The notes beneath the pieces are model-generated. The model was not told the origin of the DNA and did no database searches. It saw nothing but the letters and a program-made list of their open reading frames with translations. A DNA stretch of 64,000 nucleotides from Sialis fuliginosa. Its lineage: Eukaryota; Arthropoda; Insecta; Megaloptera; Sialidae. Below, piece by piece: positions 23,132 through 34,267 of this stretch (position 1 is the stretch's first letter; each line of letters starts with the position of its first letter). The DNA lies in the NCBI GenBank assembly GCA_961205875.1, contig OY540811.1, positions 17,415,248-17,479,247 of the forward strand, given 5' to 3'. Position numbers and translations under genes: made by a program.

Positions 23132-23501
23132 CTCGTGTTATGAAGAAAATGTTTTTTAATCAGAAACTAAATAACAATCTTCTAGTTATAACGTTATAAA
23201 AATAGTCATACATAAATATAATGCTTTCTAATAAAGAGGGAAGGATGGTATTGAAAAGGATAGCAATAAAAAACAACAAAACATTTCTCATTTTATATTT
23301 AGAGATTAATATATAGTAAGGTTTAAAAAATCTTTTTATATTAAAATAGCGTAATAAACGCTAATAGATATAATACAATACAATACCTTTCTACATACGT
23401 ATATGCTTAATTTATTCTTATATTAAAACCCCTTACATCTACACCTACATTACATTATATCACTCATTTGAGATTAAGTACTTCTACATTTAAGAATTAA
23501 T

Positions 23502-26500
23502 TTACGTACTTTTCTCGAACATATCCCACCCAATAAACTCTCTGTTAAGCCTGTTTCGTTTCTCCAACCAATGATGTAAAGGACGGAAATATTCTAAAAG
23601 AGGTCCGGCATCCATTTGTGTCAATCCAGTTATGACTTCCATTGCTTCAGGCCATGGTTTTGATGACCCCATTTTCAACATCTTTCTGTAACGTAATGTA
23701 AACATTAGATATATCAAAAAATGTTTTATTTTACTTTTCTACTTACTGTAATGATCTTCCTGCTTCTTTACTTTTGTAAATATCACACATATGAAGCTGT
23801 TTATTGGGATCTTCAGGTACGTATTCATTAGCTCTATCGCAAAGAGCTTTGTGGAATTGGAATTGAATAACAAAACTTACGAAGTAACTAAAAAAAGCAA
23901 CAATAAAGAAAACAAATTTATTCTATTCTACGATATTAAATAACAATATTGTATAGTATAGTAGTATAGGGCTTTTGATAAACATAACTGGCAGAAATGG
24001 ATTAAGATATTAAAACTTACCGAATGTAAGGCACATCGGCAACTATATGATACTTAGCAGCCGGATCAAAATCGTTTTCAGTCCTGTTCACAGGTGGTTC
24101 AACACCCTGATACTGCTTTCTGAGCCTCCACCATTCAGTGTTGTAGTTATCTGGTGTTATTTCACCCTGGAACACACCCCATCTCCACAGATCCATTGCA
24201 TACGCAAACGGCAGGAACACGATCTTTTCTAAGCCGACCGCATACAAATGGTTTATACTAGACTCGACATCATCAATATCAGATTTGAGCAGTCCAATTT
24301 TACGTAGATGTTTTGGTGACGATACAGAAAGTGACATTACATCTCCAACGGCTTCATGAAAACCTAAAGTGATATGTCAAATATTGAGCATTTTTTCAAA
24401 ATAATTGATAATTTATTGATTCTTTACCAGGATTTGCTCCTTCTCTGAATGGATATGGTTGATCTTTGTATTGTAAAAAATATTCAATATGCCCCATTTC
24501 GTGATGAGCTGTATAAAGGTCATCATCAGAGACTGAAGTGCATTGTTTGATCCTAAAAACAAAACAAAATATAATAGTAACATTTGTAATATATCGTTTT
24601 TTTTGTGTATTTGAAATATTTTAATGTTTGGTTTTATTTGTCATGTATCATGTAGATCATATTCATGGTGGAAAGATATTTATATCATGGATCATATTCA
24701 CATTTTCCACATATCAAAATAGTATCAAATTCTTTATATAAATATATTACCTGACATCTTTAGAATCATAGAAGTCCCAAGCGGATGCATGACATATTAT
24801 TTCACGATCAACAGGTTTTTCAATAATAGATCTTTCCCAGAAAGTTTCAGGCATTGGACTTAAACCAAGCGATGTGAAAAATTCCTCCGACAATTTAAAC
24901 ATTTTGAGAGGTGTGTATTTCTATAAAATATTCATCGTCAATTATATTAAATACTTATTTGTGTATTTTACAAAATAGTTTTTAAATCAGTTAAATATTC
25001 TAAATGACACAAACACATTAAATGAAAACAATTAATTCGTATGTCATTAAAGATAGAATAACTATTAATTAAAAGTATATTGTATCAAAAAACAAGATTA
25101 TTTATATTTACCTGTAATGTCATTTCAGAATTAATATCCACTTTATCCTTATGAGGATATGGAAGTGTTTGAGATGCAATTGACTCCCAACTTTGAGCCC
25201 ACATATTTCCTGTAAGGACAACATAAAGGAAATTAATTATTTATTTATATTTAAGAAAATAATCTTATAGCTTTCATACATTTTTCAGCATTAGGTATTT
25301 ACCAAACAAGGGAGCAAAAAAAACTATTATAGACTTACATATTATAGAAACTAAAAACGTAATTGTTAGGCTCTGAGTAAATTAAATCATCTGGTATATA
25401 TAATATTTTAAAATCAACGTAAAAAAAATCAATATTGATAGACAATACGCTGCAGTCGACAGAAAATGCAAATTACTTGTTTGTTTGTCTTAAGTTATTT
25501 ACATTTACTGAATATATTCCAAACAACTTTATTAATAGAACATGAATAAGTACTATGTAAATATTCAATCAATAAAAACTTCCATTGAATATAAAGTCAA
25601 TCAGATAAACACAATCACGCTAACAATGTATAAGTTTTACCTAAAAGATGTGCTGGAATGGGTCCTTTTTCAGGAACAATATCATCACCATACTGTTTTC
25701 TTAGTTTATGACGAACGTAGGCATGAATTTGATAATACAATGGCTTCAGCTGTAACCACAGGTCATTGATTTGTTCTCTGAAATCAGGACTTTCATAATC
25801 CTTTAACCAGTATTCTGAATTGTCAGTGAAATCTACAAAAATACATGCAGTAATAAAATAGGTTACACACTGAAAAAAATCAACGTTTTGGATACATACT
25901 GTTCAATCTTGCTGCCTCATTGACTAACTCCACATAGTCTACAAAGCGATTCTTTGCTGGCCTTCCAGCTTTGTTATGCCACTCCAACCAGACGTGCTTT
26001 AACTCTTCGGGATCATGTGAACTTTTCAATGCAGCAGTAATGTCTGAAATAAATCATAATTATTATAAAAAACATGTAGTTTTGAATTATGTATTAGTAA
26101 ACATGAAATTTAAAGAGTATCATCCTTTTGTGATGTAAGCACCCACTAAGAAGGAATTTTCTGTAGAAAAAGTTAAACTTTTATTTTATTTGGATACATT
26201 TATCTACATTACTTACTAGGTATTCTTCTATCAAAGTAAAAATACACGTGTACCGCTTTTTTCAGAGTTAATTCCTAATAGGGGTAAACAAATGTTCCAA
26301 ACTAATAGTAGGTACAAATGTAGATTTAATTAATTATATAAATGTTTGTTAAAACGAATAAAACGTGTCACTAGTAAAATATATAAATAAAGTTAAATTG
26401 AATTAAGTCGTAACAATTATAATCAACGCGAAATCCGCGATAACTACTGATAGTGAATGTGACGCTCTTGTGAAACATCCACTATTTGAACCTCAAATTA

Positions 26501-28934
26501 TGCCACTGATATGCATGTAAATTTTATATTCCAATTATATAAGATAAATAAAAATACACCATATTAAAATTCAATGCAAGTCTCACCTGGTTCCAGGCTA
26601 AGGTCACATTTGGAAGGATTTCTGTGGGCACAGATTTTTACAGTCGAATAATGCTTTTGCATCTGTGATATGATTTCATTCAGTTTTTTTGATTTACTTT
26701 CTGGTAAAATCGCTGGTCCTAATATTACGTATTTCTCAAATTGTCGTTTTAAATTTTCATCTACGAATGTTTCCCATGGGTATTTGATTGTCTCTTGCCA
26801 TTTTTCTTTTTGGAATTTTAAAAATTCGGCAGACGCTTCTAGCTGAAATCCAAATATAACAAAATATTAATAAAGCTATTAAGTTTATATGTACAGTCAC
26901 CTGCAGAACTCGTCTGGCATCCTAAAGGCTAGAATCGCTTGCAACAGATTTCAAATTTAAAGACAAACATTATCGGTTATCTTTTTCTATCAAGTTTAAT
27001 ATATTTAAATACTAAAATTCGGAATATCAAATATTTATTGCCACAAAATTTACGTATAATAATAATAATTTAATTGCACAAATATATATGAGTACTGTAA
27101 ACGAAGAGGAGTTCTTTTTCTAGCAAATTAATTTCAAAATATCTGTCTTTGTTTGATACATGGAGAAATGATTTAAATATTATAATAATCAAATGGGAGG
27201 AGCCTACTAAGTTTGTGATAAACGAATATGAATACAAACTGCAAGACCATTAATGCAGGTGACTGTACAATCACCCGCAGAACTCGTCTGCCACCTTAAA
27301 GGCCAAAATCGCTTACATAGATTCCAAATTTAAAGACAAACATCATATGTTATCTTTTTCTAGAGCGGAGCTTATATATAACATATTAAATTAAATAAAA
27401 ACAATAATATACGTCCATTTCAAATAATTATTTATTATTACAAATTTTGTTTTTGTTATCTAATTTTATACTTATTATGGTTATTTACTATGATTATGTA
27501 TAATAATTTAATTGCAAAACTATATATGAGTAGGTATTATAAACGAAGAGTAATTCTTTATCTAGCAAATGAGTTTCAAAATATCTGTTTTTGTTTGGTA
27601 CATGGAGAAATGATTTAAATATTATAATAATCAAATGGGAGGAGCCTACTAAGTTTGTGATTAGCGAAAATGACTACAAACTGGAAGACCAGTTCTGCAT
27701 TTGACGGTATATATACCGGGTGGTCTATTTAAATTGAGACAAGTAAATATTTCGAAAACTAAAGAATTTCAGAGAAAATGTTTGATACAAAAGTTGCAGG
27801 GTTAGGAGGATGAAAACTAATGAATGTAAAAAAATTGAACTTGACTGTATGTTTTAAGGTCAACTTCATTTTTTTAAATGGAAATATATATATATTTTTG
27901 CATATTCGTATTTTACAATAAAAAGGAAATAACTTTTGTCTAAAAAGTTTTTTCGAAAACCTTCCTGTTGAAACCACATTCTTCTTTTTTCTTCATCAGT
28001 TAGCTTATGTAGTTCATATAGCGCTTGATCCAAAAAGTTTCGATATTTTACACCATTCAAGTTTCCATAACAACAATTTATTTGGAAAGGCTTTCAGTTT
28101 TCCAGTTTGGCTAGGCTTTCGAATTATTTTGAAATATCTAATTATTATCATGTTGAAAAATGTATTGAAGTTGATGGTTATCACTTCGAATATTTATTAT
28201 TTACATTAATAAAACATTTTAAATTTCCATTATTTTTAGTTTCATTTTTTCTAGGAGATTAATTTCAGATATTTTTAACAAAAAAAATAATTTTTTTTTA
28301 TATTAAAATTGGGATTTAAAAAAAACTTTTTAGACAAAAGTTATTTCCTTTTTGTTGTAGAATACGAATATGTAAAAAAAATATATATATTTCCATTTAA
28401 AAAAATGAAGTTGACCTCAAAATGACCTTAAAACATACACTCAAGTTCAAATTTTTTACATTCATTAGTTTTCCCCCTCCTAACCCTGCAACTTTTGTAC
28501 CAAACATTTTCTCTAAAAATTCTTAGTTTTTTAAATATTTACTTGTCTCAATTTAAATAGACCACCCGGTATAGTAATTATTAAAAACAGTCCATATTAG
28601 TTTTATTACAGGATACAATCATAATGACAATCATTAATGGTATGTATGTATTTTTTTGTATTTTACTTAAGCATACTTATTTTAATGTAATGTATTATTC
28701 GTATTCATAATATTTTGTTACCTGCTTTTTAAGGTTCTCGTCAGTTAAGTTAGATGCATAGGCCCATTCAGCCAATGCTTTTTCGTTAGCTTTTATTGAT
28801 ATTTCATCATTTAATTGACTTAAAAAAGTAACAGCAGTTTGTTCATTATACTCTGTACATTTCGTGTCTAACTGTGGTTTGCCTTTACAATTTATCGCAC
28901 AACCCAATAGTAATATAAAGATTAAAAGTTCCAT
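23502..28934 (-). CDS. ACE-like: ACE-family secreted metallopeptidase (gene D), catalytic site complete
   Basis: Ten exons: 28934-28722, 26842-26587, 26043-25900, 25832-25641, 25209-25112, 24920-24751, 24552-24428, 24363-24021, 23887-23747, 23685-23502. They sum to 1866 nt (621 residues). Signal peptide [16 protein letters not shown], a single M2 domain, no membrane segment. Every catalytic residue checked matches human ACE: CHASAW (His353, Ala354), HHEMGH (two zinc His and the general-base Glu), FHEAVGD (third ligand Glu), and [14 protein letters not shown] (Lys511, His513, Tyr520, Arg522, Tyr523). The GNMWAQSW segment is full length and the six disulfide cysteines are present. The expected reaction is removal of C-terminal dipeptides from extracellular peptides. 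Gene E is its nearest relative, with near-identical exon 1, 5, 6 and 8 products. Intron 1 is 1.9 kb and holds three transposons end to end. Confidence 0.95.
26892..27267. mobile_element. Miniature element copy 1, intron 1 of gene D
   Basis: TACAGTCACCTGCA at the left end is an exact inverse of TGCAGGTGACTGTA at the right end (27254-27267). Read as TA target plus 12-bp CAGTCACCTGCA termini, it fits a Tc1/mariner-type non-autonomous element of about 376 bp. Confidence 0.85.
27266..27709. mobile_element. Miniature element copy 2, directly adjoining copy 1
   Basis: It starts TACAATCACCCGCAGAACTCG immediately where copy 1 ends, and follows copy 1 in sequence and order (shared AAATTTAAAGACAAACAT, ACATGGAGAAATGATTTAAA and GGGAGGAGCCTACTAAGTTT blocks). 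It ends in a degraded CTGCATTTGACGGTA terminus. It is slightly longer than copy 1 owing to an AT-rich insertion in the middle. Confidence 0.8.
27712..28573. mobile_element. Mariner-like element (862 bp) with about 240-bp inverted repeats and a transposase relic
   Basis: TATACCGGGTGGTCTATTTA at the left is mirrored at the right end, and the arms match for about 240 bp. Between them a minus-strand frame (about 27930-28060) reads [20 protein letters not shown] and then [10 protein letters not shown]. This is the region before the second catalytic Asp of mariner-type DDE transposases, where family members read (W/F)-(F)-Q-(Q/H)-D-G; here the Asp is Glu. The rest of the transposase is missing. It lies against the two miniature elements. 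Confidence 0.8.
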
Positions 28935-29335
28935 TTTCTGAAAATTAAAAATTTATTTTATATAATTAAATTATTATTATTCTAACAATTTTATTTAAAT
29001 GTTCATACCTTTTGAAATATATATACTATAAATGTATACTAAAAAAACCCTGCAGTATATCTTAGAGATTATATCGCCAATTGTAAAAAATAAAGTTTTA
29101 TGTTCACCATATTCTTAAGTTTACGAAATTTTGACAGATATTTACCTCTTTTTGTTTTTATATATTTTGACTTTTGAAAATAACATAGCACACTTAACAA
29201 ATATTGTTCCGAAAAACTCGTAAAAATATATATATATTCAATGGAACAATAAATACCTACAGGTACTTCTTAACAAGATAGTTATCAAAATAAAGAATAA
29301 ATTGATATTATTGAAAAATCAATGAAAGTACTTAC

Positions 29336-29411
29336 ACTATGAAATCTTGAAGCAGCCACGCTCTGCCGGCGTTCGACTGATGAGTCTCCAGAACTTTGTT
29401 CTGCTATATAT
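29336..29411 (-). promoter_or_regulatory. Core promoter and untranslated first exon of gene D
   Basis: On the minus strand the TATATA at 29410-29405 lies about 30 bp before a TCAGT initiator (A at about 29378). The exon ends at 29336 with a GTAAGT donor, and the acceptor is the CTTTTCAG-type site just before the ATG at 28934. AGAAC-AAA-GTTCT sits at 29390-29402. The exon body (CGAACGCCGG, AGAGCGTGGCTGCTTCA) is shared with gene E almost base for base. Confidence 0.65.
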
Positions 29412-30760
29412 GTGTATACAAATGCAAACACTGGCATAATATAATCCAGAGGCGTAACAATATAAATTTCTCCTTGTTTTGATATCGGTTAATTTCTATA
29501 AATTATGAATATAAGGTTTATCAAATGATATTATTATTAATGAATAAAAGTGTATGACATGTTTATTTGATTATATGAAAACTGTAATTTCAGATATAAT
29601 TAAATGGCTTGTATTTAAATGCACTTTTTAAAATCATTTCACTAAAAATTTGATAGCATATATATTTTTATATACATATATATTTTTTGTATTTTTATTG
29701 TGATTTTTGTGATTTTCTATATTTTAACCTAACCAAAACTAACAAACCTCCCTTCGCTCCAATAGATTGCTCTAACCAAGGACAGTTAACATGTATATTA
29801 TAAGAGTATCAACTTTATTCTATATAACACTGTATATACTACGTGATTTTTGACAATTGTGACGTCATGCCGGCATATTATTCAATACGAGTTAAAATTT
29901 AATGAAAGTATTAAAATTTATCTTAGAGTGTACAAAGTCCATACTATCAGAATTTTAGTGCAATTATATATAACACTCATTAAATTAGCATTTATGAATA
30001 GTTTTCATGAATAGTCCAAAAAAGAACACATAACAAAATCGAAATATATTTAAATAATAATCGTTCACGCTTACATATAATCATATATTAATCAATTAGA
30101 TTAATATATGATATAATACAGTTTCTGATGCGTATCAATACATTAATATGAAATTGATCATTATAAGGTATTCATCCTGATTATTAAATAACATTTTTTT
30201 TAATTAATTTATAAAATATAAAATTTTCCACAATTTCAACACTCTCCGAGCAACGCCAGGCAGCCCGGCTAGTTATTAATTTATACATACAGTTGATATA
30301 ATGTTTCTTGTAAATTTTTTAATTTTTGTTGTTGTTGACTTCATCAAATTTTTTGCTTGATCTCTTTTTAAGTTTCTTATCAACTGTACATATATGTCGA
30401 CGAACATGACAATTCAAATTTTATAAAATAATTTCATTGACCATGGTTTGGGCACTTCTCATCGAATATATAAGATAATACATAGTGCACAGAATCGAAT
30501 ATTATCATAAACAAAGGGACAGATACTTAAAAAAATAAAACAAATAATTTTTCTCTTTCATTATTTTTAGATAATCATATAATATACATATATTTAGAAT
30601 GTACCCTAATAAAATAACGTAATATACGCTAATGAAAATTAAAATATAAAACAATACCTTTGTACATTTATACGTATAAGTTTTACATATTATTATATTA
30701 AAACCCCTTATATCTAACTAACAGTATATCACTTATTTATAATTAAGTACATAATAATAT
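29412..30760. other. Region between genes D and E
   Basis: AT-rich. A transposon tail ending CAGGCAGCCCGGCTAGT lies near 30254-30275 (Helitron-like CTAG|T ending), and a fragment with CTCCCTTCGCTCCAATAGATTGCTC near 29749-29775 repeats a block found at 21930-22000. No gene seen. Confidence 0.6.
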
Positions 30761-33700
30761 CTAATATTTAGGAATTTTTTCACGTGCTTTTTCTTGCGTA
30801 TCCCAACCAATGAACTCTCCGTTAATCTCATTTTGTTTCTCTAACCAATTCTGTAAAGGACGGAAATATTCCAGTAGAGGACCAGCATCCATTTTATTCG
30901 ATCCAGTCATGACTTCCATTGCCTCAGGCCATGGTCTTGATGAACCCATTTTTAACATTTTCCTATGATTCAGATTTAAAAAAAACATTACTTTATTCAA
31001 AGATATGATGATTTTATGAAGTACTTACTGTAAAATGCCTCCCGCTTCTTTACTTTTGTAAATGTCGCACATATGAAGCTGTTTAGTGGGATCTTCAGGT
31101 ACATATTCATTAGCTTTTTCGCACAGTGATTTGTGGAATTGGAACTGAATCACAAAACTTACGAAGTAGCTAAAAAACAAAAATTAAAATAATTTTCAAC
31201 GGGTAACAATATTTTGTATATTTTTACTAACTGAAGATTCTAAATATCGCTTGGTCTTTTTAGATCTCGAAACTTACCGAATGTAAGGTACATCAGCAAT
31301 AATATGATATTTAGAAGCTGGATCGAAATCGTTCTCAGTCCTTATCATAGGTGGTTCAACACCTTGATACTGCTTCCTGAGCTTCCACCATTCAGTATTG
31401 TAGTTGTCTGATGTAATTTCACCCTTGAACACACCCCATCTCCACAGATCCATTGCATACGCAAACGGCAAGAACACGATCTTTTCTAAACCAACCGTAT
31501 ACAAATGGTTTAAGCTGGATTCGACATCATCAACTTCAGATTTGAGCAGCCCGATTTGACGGAGATGTTTTGGTGTAGATACTGAGAGTGACATTACATC
31601 TCCAACGGCTTCATGGAAACCTTAAAAAATAATCAAAACATTTAGCCATTGTCAAAGTATGTAATATTTTTTAGATTTCTTTACCTGGGTTGGCTCCTCT
31701 TTTGAATGGATACGGTTGATCTTTGTATTGCAGGTAATATTGAATGTGTCCCATTTCATGATGAGCGGTATAAAGATCATCAATATCGACAGAAGTGCAT
31801 TGTTTGATCCTAGAAACAAATATAAAATAAAATCATTGTGCTTCAGTGTGCTGTGATTCTGATTATGTGGGGAATGAAGAAAATGTTGATAAAAATTAGT
31901 AAATATATACTGTTAGTATTTTACACTCTTTTTAAATCCCTGCAAAGATATATAGTTGTACTGTAAAGTTTTGAGGAAAAGGATGTTGAATATGAGATTT
32001 TAAGATTATGATTTATTGGCCTGAATTTTAAAAATCAGTTAGTGATAAATAAATAGCTAATTTTTCGTAAAAAACAACACATTTTTTAAGTTCGTATGCG
32101 AGGTTATATTTTCAATACTTCTTACTTTTTATTTATCCTGTAAATATATATGATTGTTTTTAAAAATATCTTACCTGACATCTTTAGAATCATAGAAGTC
32201 CCAAGCAGAAGCATGACATACGATTTCTCGATCGACAGGTTTTTCAATAATAGATCTTTCCCAAAAAGATTCAGGCATTGGACTTAAATCAAGTGATGTG
32301 AAAAATTCTTCGGACAATTTGAACATTTTCAAAGGTGTATATTTCTAAAAAAAAAGGTAATGCTGACCGTTAATTATTTATTTCAACAGTCTTTTAAGTG
32401 TTTTATAGAATATTTTTTAAATAAGTGGAAATCTACACCGATATCTAATTGAAAATCATAAATTACATTAATTAAATTCATTTGTTACTAAATAAATGGT
32501 AACCTATTGCTTATTAACATATCAATCAGATTATTTTACTTTACCTGAGCTATCATTTCAGAAGTGATATCCACTTTTTCCTTATTTGGATATGGAAGTG
32601 TTTGAGATGCAATTGACTCCCAGCTTTGAGCCCACATATTTCCTGTAAAAAAGAAAAAGAATTACATTGAACAATATTGAACATAGATATTCTAAACAAT
32701 CCTTTTAATTAAATAACGAAATTTTAAACTTTGGGTGATCATTTACATATCATAACAATAATCTACAATATTTACCTAAAAGATGTGCTGGAATTGGTCC
32801 TTTTTCTGGGACAACATCATTACCGTATTGTTTTCTTAATTTATGACGAACGTAGGCATGAATCTGATAATATAATGGTTTCAGCTGTAACCAAAGATCT
32901 TTGATTTGTTCTCTGAAATCAGGGCTTTCGTAGTCTTTCAACCAATATTCTGAATTGTCGGTAAAATCTGTAAAATGACATTATGGATTTTAATAAATAA
33001 TAATTCATTATTGTTTTAAATACGCACTGTTCAATTTTGCTGCTTCATTAGATAAATCCACATAGTCTACAAATTGACTCTTTGCAGGTCTTCCAGCTTT
33101 ATTATGCCACTCCAACCAAACGTGTTTGAGTTCTTCGGGATCATGTGACTTTTTTAATATAGCAGTTATGTCTGAAAAAGTGAAAAAATTTTATAAAAAT
33201 TTCTGTTTTTTTTCTTTAATAATGGGAATGCGTTTATACCGTAAGAAATAAACCAAATGTTAATCAGTATAATAGTTTATTTTACAAGTATGTATATAAA
33301 TTATTATTTATCTACTCCTATTTTATTTTAATCACATATAAAAATTAAATAGAAGTCTCACCTGGTTCTAGACTAAGGTCACATTTTGTGGGATTTTTGT
33401 GATCACAGATTTTGACGGTTGAATAATGCTTTTGCATTTGTGAAACGATTTCATTCAGCTTTTTTGATTTATCTTCTGGTAAAATCGCTGGGCCTAATGT
33501 TGAATATTTTTGAAACTGTCGTTTCAAATTTTCATCTTTGAACGTTTTCCAAGGATATTTGATTGTCTCCTGCCATTTTTCTTTCTCAAATTTTAAAAAT
33601 TCAGCAGTCGCTTCTAGCTAAAATACAAAGAAAATAAATTTTCTATTGATATAAGTATAAAATTTGCAATGTTTTAATTGTTGTTGCAATTAAGTCCTTT

Positions 33701-34027
33701 ATAATTTTCTCATAGTTTAGCATTCATCTTGATTAAAATACTTTGCCAATAAGACCATATAAGTTTTTATGTGTAATATGCATATTCGTATACAGTTAAA
33801 TTATTTTTAAGTACCTGTTTTTTTTGGTTCTCATCAGTTAAGTTCGTTGTATAAGCCCATTCAGCCAATCCCTGTTCGTTAGCTTTTATTGATGATTCAT
33901 CATTTAATCGTTTCATATATTCAATTGCATTTTCTTCATTATATTCTTCACTTTTCGTGTCTAACGATGATTTACCTTTACAATTTATTGCACAACCCAA
34001 CAGTAATATAAAAATTAAAAGTTTCAT
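30761..34027 (-). CDS. ACE-like: ACE-family secreted metallopeptidase (gene E), catalytic site complete
   Basis: Ten exons: 34027-33815, 33617-33362, 33171-33028, 32967-32776, 32642-32545, 32344-32175, 31809-31685, 31620-31278, 31169-31029, 30962-30761. They sum to 1884 nt (627 residues), the longest copy because of a charged C-terminal tail ending in KIPKY. Signal peptide [35 protein letters not shown] and [14 protein letters not shown] are all present, as are GNMWAQSW and the six cysteines, so it should be an active zinc dipeptidyl carboxypeptidase. There is no membrane anchor. Its closeness to D in coding sequence and in the untranslated first exon marks the two as the most recent duplicate pair of the array. 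Introns are short except intron 6. It is the most upstream member and faces the CenG1A promoter. Confidence 0.95.
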
Positions 34028-34189
34028 TTTTCTAAAAAATAAAACATAGTTGTTATATCACTATTTCAACATTTAACTAAAACTTAAGTAAACACGATTG
34101 ATTCTGTTTACTTAAACAAGTTTTTCATCGCATAGTTTGATTATCAAAAAATAAGAAAAAATATATAAAAAATCGTTGAAAACACTTAC

Positions 34190-34267
34190 TCTATGTAAAA
34201 TATGAAGCAGCCACGCTCTTCCGGCGTTCGACTGAATTCTCACCAGAACTATGATCTGCTATTTATA
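34190..34267 (-). promoter_or_regulatory. Core promoter and untranslated first exon of gene E
   Basis: On the minus strand TATAAATA (34267-34260) is followed about 33 bp on by a TCAGT initiator (A at about 34233). The exon ends at 34190 in ACATAGA followed by a GTAAGT donor. The AGAAC-n3-GTTCT element of A and D is present with two changes (34245-34257). The CGAACGCCGG and GCGTGGCTGCTTCA segments match gene D. Confidence 0.65.

Larger units (their letters stand above)
21191..23501. other. Region between genes C and D
   Basis: It carries a 167-bp foldback MITE (21299-21465), a larger element with repetitive arms (21509-22260) and an ATT trinucleotide run (23090-23130). The stretch 22600-22930 has a vaguely coding look with many stops but matches nothing I recognise. 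Confidence 0.65.

Noticed and set aside
24047-24232. 61-residue plus-strand open frame
   Set aside because: Antisense shadow of exon 8 of gene D.
25542-25769. 75-residue plus-strand open frame
   Set aside because: Overlaps exon 4 of gene D in antisense; no family resemblance.
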